Shown here in pieces: positions 16,544 to 26,529 of a stretch of DNA of 49,441 bases (position 1 is the stretch's first letter; the number at the start of each line of letters is the position of its first letter). The DNA is taken from positions 18,137 through 67,577 of the forward strand of contig NZ_JAIQZN010000038.1 of the NCBI RefSeq assembly GCF_023333585.1, given 5' to 3'. The notes under the pieces are model-generated. The model saw only the letters and a program-made list of their open reading frames with translations. It did no database searches and was not told where the DNA came from. This DNA comes from Argonema antarcticum A004/B2 (GTDB lineage Bacteria > Cyanobacteriota > Cyanobacteriia > Cyanobacteriales > Aerosakkonemataceae). Both the position numbers and the translations under genes were made by a program.

Positions 16544-19222
16544 ATGGCGCATAAAAAAAATCCAAAAGCACCGGACTTAGGGATAACGGAAGAGCAAGCC
16601 CAGCTTTACGATCGCGAAAGTTTGCTAAATCGGATTGCGACTCGAATTCGCCGCTCCTTAGAGCTGCGAGAAATTTTGACAACTACAGTACAGGAAATCC
16701 GGTCATTTTTAGAGACCGATCGTGTAAAAATTTATTTATTTCATCCAGATGGGAGCGGAGAAGTGATTGCTGAGGCTCGTCGCGGCGCTCGGCTCCCTTC
16801 ATTGCTGGGACTGCATTTTCCCGCTAGCGATGTTCCTCCCCATAGCCGTCAGATGTTCATTAAAGCTCGTCAGCGGGTGATCGTGGATGTGACTTCCAGG
16901 CACAAAACCGTCAGCCAGCTAGATTGCCCGAATACAGGAGAAAGCCTAGTTACGGAAGATATTCGCTACAGCCCGGTCGATTCCTGCCACGTAGAATATC
17001 TTACCGCTATGGGGGTGAATTCTTCCCTGAGCGTGCCGATTTTGCACCAAAATCAGCTTTGGGGTTTGTTAGTCTCTCACCATGTCAAGCCAAAAAGCTT
17101 TACAGAACAAGATTTAAAAATTGTACAGCTGTTGGTGGATCAAGTGTCGATCGCGATCGCCCAGTCTAATCTGCTTTCCCGCACTCGACAGCAAGCTCAA
17201 CACGAAGCAGTATGTAACCAAATCAGCCGTCTGCTGCACTCGCCGCTTAACATTACAGAAATTCGGCAAAAAGTGCTGGAGCAAACCGTCAAAGCGTTAC
17301 AGGGTGCTGGTGGTCGGTTGTATATAACAGCAGAGCCTATAGGTCAGCCCGCGCAACTTTACACCTACGGCGAACAGTTGTCTTTGACCTGTATAGAAGA
17401 AAGCCCCTTTTGGCAACAAATCATCAATCCTACCAAAGACACCCCCAATACCAACAACGAAAATAGCTTTGAGTTATTTTTTCTCAATCCTGAGTTAAAG
17501 AATATAAGCGATCTGCCGCTAAACACTCAAAACTTTCCTTACATTATTACCGAGATCTATCAAGAGTCTCAACTTGAATTTTTAAAACCGGAGCTAGAAT
17601 CAACTCCTATTCGTTCCTTGCTTGTCGTCCCCCTGCGGTATCAGCAACAATGCGTGGGGTGTCTCACCATTTTCCGCAATGAGATTGAAACCGAAACATT
17701 ATGGGCTGGACGTTTAAATCAAGACGAACGCAACTTGCGACCCCGCAGGTCTTTTGAAGCTTGGCGAGAAATCAAAAAAGGAAAAGCCAAAGAGTGGAGT
17801 TCCGATGAAATTAAACTCGCGCAAGCTTTGGGAGTTCACCTCTACATGGCGGTGATGCAGAGAAGAGTGGAGGATACAATCCGGCATCAAGCTTCCCACG
17901 ACCTTCTGACAGGTTTGCCGAATCGGCTACTATTTAATGACCGCCTTTCTCTGGCACTAGCAAAAATCCATCAGCGTCGAGAAATGTTGGCTGTCGTGTT
18001 TCTCGACTTGGATTGTTTCAAGAATATTAACGATACGCTAGGTCATGCTGTTGGCGATGAGTTGCTGCAAAATGTCGCCAAACGACTGAAACATTCTCTG
18101 CGCGAAAGTGACATTGTTGCCCGTTGGGGAGGTGATGAATTTACCATATTGCTATCGCCCATCCACAGTACAGAGGATGCCGCACAAATTGCCCAGCGAT
18201 TTCTGGATATACTGAGCGTTCCGTTTAAATTTAGAGAACAGGAACTCAACGTCAAAGCTAGCATAGGAATTGCCCTAGCTCCCTATGACGGTGAAGACGC
18301 TGAAACCCTCTTGAAAAATGCCGATGCTGCGATGTATCGCGCTAAGCAACTGGGTCGAAACAATTACCAACTTTATACATCAGCGATCGGCAACAAAGCG
18401 TTTGAGCGATTGGTACTAGAAAACAATCTCTATAAAGCATTAGAACGCGAAGAGTTTCTGTTGCACTACCAACCGCAGGTGGACTTAAATACAGGTGAGA
18501 TTGTGGGCATGGAAGCTTTGATTCGCTGGCAGTCTGCCTCTAGCGGATTAATTCCCCCCGATCGCTTTATTCCCCTAGCAGAAGAAACCGGACTAATCTG
18601 CCCGATCGGAGAATGGGTACTCAGAACTGCTTGCGCCCAAAATCGAGCTTGGCAGTTAGCTGGCTTACCGCCGTTACGGATGGCCGTTAATCTTTCGACT
18701 CGTCAGTTCCAGCAACGCAATCTGGTAAAAATAATAGCACAAGTTTTAAAAGAAACAGGGCTAGAACCTGGTTATCTGGAAATAGAAATTACTGAAAGCA
18801 TTGCGATCCAAGATGTAGACTTTACAATTTCAGTATTGCAGTCGTTACAAAGGATGGGAATTCACATTTCGATGGATGATTTTGGCACGGGCTACTCTTC
18901 TTTGTGGACGTTGAAACAATTGCCTTTAGATACGCTTAAAATAGATCGCTCGTTTATCCACGGTTTGATGAATGATACAAAGGAAGCGGCAATTATCAGG
19001 GCAGTCATTGCTTTAGGGCATGGGCTAAACTTAAAAGTGATTGCTGAAGGAGTTGAAAAAGCGGAAGAATTAGAATTTTTGCGCTTAGTCAAATGCGACG
19101 GCGTACAAGGATACTTCTTTAGCCGACCCTTGTCAGCCGAAAATGCAACCAAACTCTATAGGATAAAAAGTCAATCTAAAGCTGGAAAAGACGACTATGA
19201 TTGCAACTATTTGAGTTGGTAA
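16544..19222 (+). CDS. Cph2-type knotless phytochrome with GGDEF and EAL domains
   Basis: An 892-aa soluble photoreceptor. GAF1 (about 25-210) has the phytochrome HFPASDVPP motif and C148-H149 in SCHVEYLTAMGV, the bilin-attachment position. GAF2 (about 225-440) carries a tongue with WAG (387-389) and PRRSF (400-404), as in group II (Cph2) phytochromes, which lack the N-terminal PAS/knot. GGDEF (about 445-610) is intact (529-533) with an RxxD inhibitory site (RESD, 520-523), so it should make c-di-GMP with product feedback. The EAL domain (about 625-870) keeps EAL (657-659), N716, E751, DD 778-779, K799 and E835, so it should degrade c-di-GMP. It matches the N-terminal GAF-GAF-GGDEF-EAL half of Synechocystis Cph2. 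It stands alone before era and is the only c-di-GMP enzyme in the window. Confidence 0.92.
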   Translation: MAHKKNPKAPDLGITEEQAQLYDRESLLNRIATRIRRSLELREILTTTVQEIRSFLETDRVKIYLFHPDGSGEVIAEARRGARLPSLLGLHFPASDVPPHSRQMFIKARQRVIVDVTSRHKTVSQLDCPNTGESLVTEDIRYSPVDSCHVEYLTAMGVNSSLSVPILHQNQLWGLLVSHHVKPKSFTEQDLKIVQLLVDQVSIAIAQSNLLSRTRQQAQHEAVCNQISRLLHSPLNITEIRQKVLEQTVKALQGAGGRLYITAEPIGQPAQLYTYGEQLSLTCIEESPFWQQIINPTKDTPNTNNENSFELFFLNPELKNISDLPLNTQNFPYIITEIYQESQLEFLKPELESTPIRSLLVVPLRYQQQCVGCLTIFRNEIETETLWAGRLNQDERNLRPRRSFEAWREIKKGKAKEWSSDEIKLAQALGVHLYMAVMQRRVEDTIRHQASHDLLTGLPNRLLFNDRLSLALAKIHQRREMLAVVFLDLDCFKNINDTLGHAVGDELLQNVAKRLKHSLRESDIVARWGGDEFTILLSPIHSTEDAAQIAQRFLDILSVPFKFREQELNVKASIGIALAPYDGEDAETLLKNADAAMYRAKQLGRNNYQLYTSAIGNKAFERLVLENNLYKALEREEFLLHYQPQVDLNTGEIVGMEALIRWQSASSGLIPPDRFIPLAEETGLICPIGEWVLRTACAQNRAWQLAGLPPLRMAVNLSTRQFQQRNLVKIIAQVLKETGLEPGYLEIEITESIAIQDVDFTISVLQSLQRMGIHISMDDFGTGYSSLWTLKQLPLDTLKIDRSFIHGLMNDTKEAAIIRAVIALGHGLNLKVIAEGVEKAEELEFLRLVKCDGVQGYFFSRPLSAENATKLYRIKSQSKAGKDDYDCNYLSW

Positions 19223-19280
19223 TGAGGTGCAATCGTTCTCTTGTTGATTTTTAATGTTCGATCGGAAGTCATAATTAAAG

Positions 19281-20252
19281 ATGGGTATAAAAATGAGCGA
19301 GCAAGAAGATAATTTAGATTTAGAAAGGGCAGACGCATTCAGTATTCCGGTTGCACCGGCGGGATACAAGTCTGGCTTTATTGGGATTATCGGACGCCCC
19401 AATGTGGGGAAGTCCACTCTGATGAATCAGTTGGTGGGGCAAAAAGTGGCGATCGTATCCCCGGTAGCCCAGACGACGCGCAATCGTCTGCGGGGGATTT
19501 TAACTACGCCAGAGGCGCAGCTGATTTTTGTGGATACGCCGGGAATTCACAAGCCTCACCACCAGTTGGGGAAAGTGCTGGTGAAAAATGCCCAAATTGC
19601 GATTCAGTCGGTGGATGTGCTGCTGTTTGTGGTGGATGGTTCGGTGGAAGCTGGTGGTGGCGATCGCTATATCGTCGATCTTTTAACCCACAGCCAAATG
19701 CCTCTAGTCTTGGGGTTGAACAAAATAGACCAACAATCTTCAAATTACCATCAGATTGAGGATACTTATGCCAATCTGGCTGGGCCGCACAATTGGCCGA
19801 TCGTCAAATTTTCGGCCCTCAACGGCGATGGTTTGGAAGCGTTGCAGAAATTTTTAATCGATCGCTTAGAACCTGGGCCATATTATTATCCCCCCGATCT
19901 GGTAACAGACCAACCGGAACGCTTTATTATGGCAGAACTGATTCGCGAACAAATTTTGCTTTTAACTCGCGAAGAAATTCCTCACTCTGTAGCTGTGACG
20001 ATCGAGAAAGTAGAGGAAACACCCACAATTACTCGCGTTTTCGCCGCCATCAATGTCGAACGCGACTCCCAAAAGGGTATTGTGATCGGCAAAGGCGGAA
20101 TCATGCTAAAAACTATTGGCAGCGCAGCTCGCGAACAAATGCAAAAATTAATTGATGGGAAAGTTTATCTAGAGTTGTTTGTGAGAGTGGAGCCAAAATG
20201 GCGGCAATCTCGCAGTCGGTTGGCAGAATTTGGCTATCGTGTCGAGGAATGA
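19281..20252 (+). CDS. era: GTPase Era, 16S rRNA-binding ribosome assembly factor
   Basis: A 323-aa Era. The G domain has GRPNVGKST (38-46), the G2 region QTTRNRL, DTPGIH (85-90) and NKID. The C-terminal KH domain contains the GKGG loop (GIVIGKGGIMLKTIG), which binds the 3' end of 16S rRNA during 30S maturation. The first ~28 residues form an acidic extension beyond the usual start; either Met 1 or Met 5 (MSEQEDNL, at 19293) could be used. It sits 58 bp downstream of the phytochrome-like gene and may be read with it. Confidence 0.97.
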   Translation: MGIKMSEQEDNLDLERADAFSIPVAPAGYKSGFIGIIGRPNVGKSTLMNQLVGQKVAIVSPVAQTTRNRLRGILTTPEAQLIFVDTPGIHKPHHQLGKVLVKNAQIAIQSVDVLLFVVDGSVEAGGGDRYIVDLLTHSQMPLVLGLNKIDQQSSNYHQIEDTYANLAGPHNWPIVKFSALNGDGLEALQKFLIDRLEPGPYYYPPDLVTDQPERFIMAELIREQILLLTREEIPHSVAVTIEKVEETPTITRVFAAINVERDSQKGIVIGKGGIMLKTIGSAAREQMQKLIDGKVYLELFVRVEPKWRQSRSRLAEFGYRVEE

Positions 20253-20320
20253 TATCGATTTGAGATTTTAGATTTAAAATAGCAGTAGTCGAAAAACTTT
20301 TCGGCTGTTGTAAACAAACT

Positions 20321-20356
20321 CAGTACTCAGCACTAAAGTCGAAGCACTTTGCTATA
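20321..20356 (-). repeat. Dispersed repeat, partial inverted copy 3
   Basis: On the minus strand it reads tatagcaaagtgctt then tttagtgctgagt, matching the first third of the repeats at 8849 and 12235. Confidence 0.85.
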
Positions 20357-20537
20357 AAAACTGTGGAAATTACGGATTCCAACTAGAGGGCAGGTAAGCT
20401 ACTATTCTCTCTGTTATAAAACGTTGTTAACCCCAAAACTTTAGCAAAGTATCCTCAAAAATACAAAATTTACTTTAATCGGCTGTATATTTTAGTACAG
20501 GATCTACTTTCATCATTTTTAAGATAGGTAAAAATTT

Positions 20538-23500
20538 ATGAATATCAGGGCTGGCTACAAACTAATAGAAAAAATTAACGAGGGTTTGAATACAGTAGTT
20601 TATCGTGCAGAGAGAAAGGAAGATAAGAAGGCTGCGATCGTCAAAATCCTTAGAGCCGATTATCCTACGCTCGAAGAGATCATGCAATTGAGACATGAAT
20701 ATGAAATCTCCAGAAATCTAAATTTAGAAGGTATTGTCAAACCATACAGTTTGGAAAATCACCGTAACGGTTTGGCACTGATATTGGAAGATTCGAGCGG
20801 AGAAGCGCTCAACAAGTTTTTGTGCGATCGCAAACTGGAACTAACAGAGTTTCTGAACATCGGTATTGAACTAGCAGATACCCTGGGTAAATTGCACGAC
20901 AACCAAATTATTCATAAAGATATTAAGCCAACAAACATCATCATTAATCCCACAACCCTCAAAGTAAAAATTACTGACTTTAGCATTGCCACGCGATTGT
21001 CTAGAGAAACCCAAGCACTCAGCCATCCCACTTTACTAGAAGGAACCCTCGCCTATATATCACCAGAGCAAACGGGACGAATGAATCGCTCCATTGACTA
21101 CCGCACCGACTTCTATTCTTTGGGTGTGACATTTTATGAAATACTGTGCGGTGAACTACCATTTAAAGCTACCGATCCGATGGAATTAGTTCACTGCCAC
21201 ATCGCTAAACAGCCAGTACCACCCCATCAAGTCCGTTCCCAGGCAGAGCAGTGGGAACGAGGTCAAAAGTCCGTTCCCACTGCTCTGCCTGGGAACAAGG
21301 TCAAAAGTGAGTCAGGCAATAAAATCCAAAATAGCGAGATTCCCAAAGCAATTTCTGACATTGTGATGAAATTATTAGCCAAGACTGCTGAAGACAGATA
21401 TCAAAGTGCTTATGGCCTTAAAGCGGATCTAGAACAATGTCTAAGTCAGTTGCAACAAACTGGCCAAATTTCCCACTTCATTCCCGGTCAGCGCGATAAA
21501 TCCGGTCAATTTCTCATTCCGCAAAAACTGTACGGACGAGAAACGCAAGTAGCCACCCTGATGGATGCCTTTGACCGTGTTAGCTCTGGCACAGCCGAAA
21601 TGATGCTAGTTTCCGGTTACTCAGGCATAGGCAAATCTTGTTTGGTTTATGAAGTTCATAAACCCATTGTTGCAGCGCGGGGTTATTTTATCGCGGGCAA
21701 GTTCGACCAATTTAAGCGGAATATTCCCTATGCAGCCTTGATTCAAGCATTCCAGGAACTAATTCGGCAACTGTTAACAGAAAGCCCTGAAAAAATTATT
21801 TTTTGGAAACAAAAGATTTTAAAGGCTTTAGGGCAAAATGCTAGGGTAATAATAGACGTTATTCCAGAATTGGAATTGATAGTTGGCGTGCAACCCGAAG
21901 TTTCCCAGCTAGGAGCGAACGAATCACAAAATCGGTTTAATCTAGTCTTTAAACAATTTATTCATATTTTTACACAAAAAGCACATCCGCTAGTCTTATT
22001 TTTAGATGATTTACAGTGGGCAGATTCAGCTTCTTTAAAATTGGTTCAGTTGCTGCTAACTGACCAAGATAGCCAATATTTGTTGCTGATTGGAGCGTAT
22101 CGAGATAACGAAGTCAGCCCAACCCATCCATTTATGCAGACCTTAGATAAGATTCATTCATCCGGGTCAATAGTAAATAATATTATCCTCCCACCGTTGG
22201 CACTTAGTACAGTCAGTCAATTAGTTGCCGATACCTTGGGTGAAAGCAGTTCATCACCAGTGCCTTCTCTTGCTTCCTTATCTCATAAACAAGGAGAACT
22301 TGAGGGAGAATGTTTGCTCGCCAGTCAGGATAGAAATGAAACAGAAAAATGCCCGTTATTAGCTGAGCTAGTTTTCAATAAAACTCAAGGCAATCCATTT
22401 TTCTTAACTCAGTTGCTCACCTCCCTTTACGCAGAAAAGCTGTTGACATTTGACTTCAATATCGGCAGTTGGCAGTGGGACATTGGGAGAATTCAAACTA
22501 TTGGAATTGCGGATTATAACGTCGTCGAACTCATCGCCAGAAATATCCAAAAACTGCCACCAGACACCCAGAAAATTTTAAAATTAGCTGCTTGTATTGG
22601 GAACAGATTTAATTTAGACGTTTTGGCGATCGTGAATGAACAATCTATATCAGAAACGGCATCTGCTTTATGGGATGGACTTCAGAGCGGTCTAATTCTG
22701 CCCATCGGGGAAGGTGCCTACAAAATCCCTTTACTTTTCAAAGGTAATGAGTCCTTGGTAATGGGTAATAGTCAAGAAAACAAATTAGAAATTAACACTT
22801 ACAAAGTATCCTACAAGTTTTTGCACGATCGGGTACAACAAGCAGCTTATTCTTTGATTCCTACTGACGATCAAAAAGCTACTCACCTGAAAATTGGTCA
22901 ACTCCTGTTACAGAATACAAATCAAGACGAGCTAGAAGAAAATGTCTTTGATATTGTTAATCAGCTAAATGTGGGAGTAGAATTCATTACAGATCCAGAA
23001 GAAAAATACAAGCTGGCTCAATTAAATTTAATAGCTGCTCGAAAAGCTAAAGCAGCGACAGCTTACGAAGCTGCCATCACACAACTAAGAGTAGGGTTGG
23101 AGCTATTAGCAGAAAACAGTTGGCAGAGTAACTATGACCTGACGCTCGGACTCTATGTAGAAGCCGTAGAAGCGGAATATCTTAATACCAATTACGAAAG
23201 GTCAGCAACTCTTGCTGAAGTTGTTCTGCAACAAGCTAACACCCTGCTCGAAAAAGTGAAAGTATACGAATTGCAAATCCAGTTTTACATGGCTCAAAAT
23301 CAGATGCTAAAAGCGATCGATACTGGACTGCAAGTGTTGGATATGCTGGGTGTTTCCTTGTCAAATGAAGCCGATGAGGGTGGTTTTTCCGTTAAGTTGC
23401 CTTCTCTGACAGATTTAGAAAACATCCCAGAAATGACCGATCCGTATCAATTAGCAGCCTTGCGGATACTGATTAGCATTATTTCTCCTGCTTACACAGT

Positions 23501-26285
23501 GAAGCCAGATATTGTGCCCCTGCTTGTACTTACCCAAACAAAGCTCTGTGTTGAACATGGTCATTCAGCACTGGCGGCTTTTGCGTATGCTTTTTATGGC
23601 ATTTTTATATATTTGATGACCGAAAATATAAATGCCGGATATCATGCAGGTCAGCTAGCTTTAAAACTGTTGGATAAATTTAACGCCAGAGAACTTCAAT
23701 GTAAAGTCTACAATTTATTTCATGGTGTAATCAGACCCTGGAAAGTTCATGTTAAGGACACACTAACATCACTTCGGGAGGGGGTGCAAAGTGGACAGGA
23801 AAGCGGAGATATAGAATATGTTAGCTATAATGCTACTGTTTATTGCGCTAGCGTGTTTTTGATTGGAGATCAATTAGACATTGTAGAGCAGCAACAAAGG
23901 CACTATCTTAATTTAGCACTGAAACTCAAACAAGACTATTCTATCTATTACATTAAAATATTCCACCAACTGACGTTAAATCTTCAAAAGAAAGCCGATG
24001 GTAAATGTCAGCTGGTGGGCGAGAGTTTTGATGAAACACAAATGCTGCCTGTTTTTATTGAAACTAACAATAGAATTTTGCTTTTTATTCTCTATCTTGT
24101 CAAGACGATTTTATTTTATTTTTTTAAAGAATTTAATAGTGCCGTTGCCACCGCCAGTTTAGCCGTAGAACATGGAATCACTGTGATGAGCATGATAGTT
24201 TATGCTGTTCACAACTTTTATTATTCGTTGGCTCTCCTTTCTCACTATCCCAAAGTTTCAAGTTCGGAACAACAAAAATATTTGGCTATTGTAGATAAAA
24301 ATCAGCAAAAAATGCGGCGGTGGGCTGATTCTGCTCCATCAAATTTCAAACATAAGTACGAGCTTGTGGAGGCAGAAAAAGCTCGTGTTTTAGGACAAAT
24401 TTTAGAAGCAATGGAATATTATGACCGAGCTATAATGGGAGCCAAAGAACAAGGATATCTTCAGGAAGAAGCACTAGCGTCGGAACTAGCAGCAGAGTTT
24501 TATTTCTCCCTTGGCAGAGACAAGTTTGCTCAAATTTATCTGACACAGGCTTACTATGGATATGTTCATTGGGGCGCGAAAGCTAAGGCTAAAGATTTGG
24601 AATCAAGATATCCTGCGGTCTTTTCCGAGATGCTGAAGCGAGAACCCATAGCTATCCAGACTAATAGGACAACGACATCTACCACAGGAGGAAGTTCGGC
24701 GGTCTTAGATTTGTCAACTGTGAACAAAGCGTCTCTTGCGTTGGCTGAAGAAATAGTTCTGGATAAGTTGCTGGATAAATTACTTAGAATTGTGATGGAA
24801 AATGCTGGAGCTACAACCAGTTGTCTGATTTTAGAAAAAGATGGACATTTACTGATAGAAGCTACGGGTAATGTGGATAAAAATGAGGTCTTATTTTGGT
24901 CGCCAACGCCAATTGAAACTACTCATAATTTACCAGTGTCCGTAATTAATTATGTTGCTATAAGTAAAGAAAATGTGGTGTTGAATGATGCAGCCATATC
25001 GGCCAGATTTGCAACCGATACTTATATCGAAAAAAATAAAACAAAGTCAATATTATGTACGCCTCTGATCAATCAAGGCAACCTGATTGGAATTATTTAT
25101 TTGGAGAACAATATAACAAATGGAGCGTTTACGACTGAGAGGCTGGAAGTTTTAAAAATACTTTCTTCACAGGTGGCTATATCGCTAAAAAATGCGATTT
25201 TATATGGAAAATTGGACACCACTAGCCAAAACTTGAGAAAAGCCAACGAGCAATTAGAGGATTACAACCGATCGCTCGAACAGAAAGTAGAAGAAAGGAC
25301 GCTAGAGTTACAAGAAAAAAATAGGTTGTTGAGACAACAAGCAACTCAGCTTGAACTTGCCTTAAAGGAACTGCAAGCGACACAGACTCAGCTGATTCAA
25401 ACTGAAAAAATGTCTAGCCTGGGGCAAATGGTTGCCGGAATAGCTCACGAAATAAACAACCCAATTAACTTTATCTACGGCAATCTTATCCATGCTACTG
25501 AATATTTCCAAGACTTACTCAAGTTGCTAGATTTTTACGAGCAGCATTCTTATAATGCAACATCTGAGATTAAAGAACTTGCAAAAACTATCGATCTTGA
25601 ATTCATAGTCTCAGACTTCCCTAGACTCATCAATTCGATGCAGGTAGGGGCAGACCGTATTCGCCAAATTGTTCTGTCGCTGCGGAATTTCTCGCGCCTG
25701 GATGAGGCGGCAATGAAATCAGTAGATATCCATGAAGGGATAGATAGCGCTCTACTGCTGTTGCAAAATCGGCTGAAAGCCAGGCCAGAACATCCTGGGA
25801 TTGACATTGTTAAAGAGTATAGCCAGCTGCCAGGAGTAGAGTGTTACGCCAGCTTCCTGAATCAGGTATTTATGAATATACTCAGCAATGCGATCGATGC
25901 TATTGAAGAGTCATTTATCATTGCTCCTGTAGCAAAACAAAAGAAAAACGGACTGATTAACATTCGCACCTGTGTCATAAAAGGTGATAAAGTGGAAATC
26001 AGAATTGCTGACAATGGATCGGGTATGACAGAGGAAATATGCCGAAGGGTTTTTGACCCTTTCTTTACTACAAAACCTGTCGGTTCTGGTACTGGTTTGG
26101 GGTTGGCTATTAGCTACCAAATTGTGGTAGAGAAACATCAGGGTAGGCTGACTTGTATTTCGGCACCAGGACAGGGGGCAGAGTTTGTTGTTGAGATTCC
26201 TTTGAAGCAGAAAATTAAGCATAATGAAGGTGAAGTATTAACTAAGATCGGCGCAACACCTCTTTCAACAGATATGCCGAATTAA
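20538..26285 (+). CDS. Ser/Thr kinase - AAA ATPase - GAF - histidine kinase multidomain sensor
   Basis: A 1915-aa cytoplasmic signalling protein of the HstK-like cyanobacterial class. The Ser/Thr kinase (about 5-305) has K36, E54, HKD (126-128), DFS (147-149, in place of DFG) and SPEQTGRMN. Next comes an AAA-type ATPase with Walker A SGYSGIGKSCLV (359-370) and Walker B-like LFLDDLQWAD, then a long helical, TPR-like middle. A GAF domain (about 1393-1558), a coiled coil and a histidine kinase follow, with H1637 in GIAHEINNPINFI and HATPase motifs NILSNAIDAI, DNGSG and GSGTGLGLAI. Residues about 233-258 are a repeat insertion within the kinase C-lobe encoded by a perfect 24-bp inverted repeat. 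The input signal and partner are unknown. It lies 244 bp upstream of the NRPS. Confidence 0.93.
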   Translation: MNIRAGYKLIEKINEGLNTVVYRAERKEDKKAAIVKILRADYPTLEEIMQLRHEYEISRNLNLEGIVKPYSLENHRNGLALILEDSSGEALNKFLCDRKLELTEFLNIGIELADTLGKLHDNQIIHKDIKPTNIIINPTTLKVKITDFSIATRLSRETQALSHPTLLEGTLAYISPEQTGRMNRSIDYRTDFYSLGVTFYEILCGELPFKATDPMELVHCHIAKQPVPPHQVRSQAEQWERGQKSVPTALPGNKVKSESGNKIQNSEIPKAISDIVMKLLAKTAEDRYQSAYGLKADLEQCLSQLQQTGQISHFIPGQRDKSGQFLIPQKLYGRETQVATLMDAFDRVSSGTAEMMLVSGYSGIGKSCLVYEVHKPIVAARGYFIAGKFDQFKRNIPYAALIQAFQELIRQLLTESPEKIIFWKQKILKALGQNARVIIDVIPELELIVGVQPEVSQLGANESQNRFNLVFKQFIHIFTQKAHPLVLFLDDLQWADSASLKLVQLLLTDQDSQYLLLIGAYRDNEVSPTHPFMQTLDKIHSSGSIVNNIILPPLALSTVSQLVADTLGESSSSPVPSLASLSHKQGELEGECLLASQDRNETEKCPLLAELVFNKTQGNPFFLTQLLTSLYAEKLLTFDFNIGSWQWDIGRIQTIGIADYNVVELIARNIQKLPPDTQKILKLAACIGNRFNLDVLAIVNEQSISETASALWDGLQSGLILPIGEGAYKIPLLFKGNESLVMGNSQENKLEINTYKVSYKFLHDRVQQAAYSLIPTDDQKATHLKIGQLLLQNTNQDELEENVFDIVNQLNVGVEFITDPEEKYKLAQLNLIAARKAKAATAYEAAITQLRVGLELLAENSWQSNYDLTLGLYVEAVEAEYLNTNYERSATLAEVVLQQANTLLEKVKVYELQIQFYMAQNQMLKAIDTGLQVLDMLGVSLSNEADEGGFSVKLPSLTDLENIPEMTDPYQLAALRILISIISPAYTVKPDIVPLLVLTQTKLCVEHGHSALAAFAYAFYGIFIYLMTENINAGYHAGQLALKLLDKFNARELQCKVYNLFHGVIRPWKVHVKDTLTSLREGVQSGQESGDIEYVSYNATVYCASVFLIGDQLDIVEQQQRHYLNLALKLKQDYSIYYIKIFHQLTLNLQKKADGKCQLVGESFDETQMLPVFIETNNRILLFILYLVKTILFYFFKEFNSAVATASLAVEHGITVMSMIVYAVHNFYYSLALLSHYPKVSSSEQQKYLAIVDKNQQKMRRWADSAPSNFKHKYELVEAEKARVLGQILEAMEYYDRAIMGAKEQGYLQEEALASELAAEFYFSLGRDKFAQIYLTQAYYGYVHWGAKAKAKDLESRYPAVFSEMLKREPIAIQTNRTTTSTTGGSSAVLDLSTVNKASLALAEEIVLDKLLDKLLRIVMENAGATTSCLILEKDGHLLIEATGNVDKNEVLFWSPTPIETTHNLPVSVINYVAISKENVVLNDAAISARFATDTYIEKNKTKSILCTPLINQGNLIGIIYLENNITNGAFTTERLEVLKILSSQVAISLKNAILYGKLDTTSQNLRKANEQLEDYNRSLEQKVEERTLELQEKNRLLRQQATQLELALKELQATQTQLIQTEKMSSLGQMVAGIAHEINNPINFIYGNLIHATEYFQDLLKLLDFYEQHSYNATSEIKELAKTIDLEFIVSDFPRLINSMQVGADRIRQIVLSLRNFSRLDEAAMKSVDIHEGIDSALLLLQNRLKARPEHPGIDIVKEYSQLPGVECYASFLNQVFMNILSNAIDAIEESFIIAPVAKQKKNGLINIRTCVIKGDKVEIRIADNGSGMTEEICRRVFDPFFTTKPVGSGTGLGLAISYQIVVEKHQGRLTCISAPGQGAEFVVEIPLKQKIKHNEGEVLTKIGATPLSTDMPN
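21235..21296. repeat. Perfect 24-bp inverted repeat within the Ser/Thr kinase coding region
   Basis: Arms at 21235-21258 and 21273-21296 (beginning gttcccaggcagagc) are exact reverse complements with a 14-nt loop. Each side is followed by (g/a)aggtcaaaagt. It resembles a palindromic miniature repeat that entered the gene in frame. Confidence 0.95.
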
Positions 26286-26529
26286 TAAGCACTGACGACT
26301 GACGACTAAAGTCGCGGCTAGACAAACTCTCGCCAGAGAAGCGCGGGCTTCAAGAAAAAGGGAGTAGCTAACCCGGATTTGGTATGAGAAAGTGATATTT
26401 TCAATCCTTTGTTGTGAGCGTCAGCTCATGGGTAGTCTTGCAGCAGAGGAAAGTAGAATCTCTCAGATGTAGTTTTTAGATCAAATATGGGAACAATAAT
26501 TTAAGGTTCCTCATCGAAGCAAGAATAAA

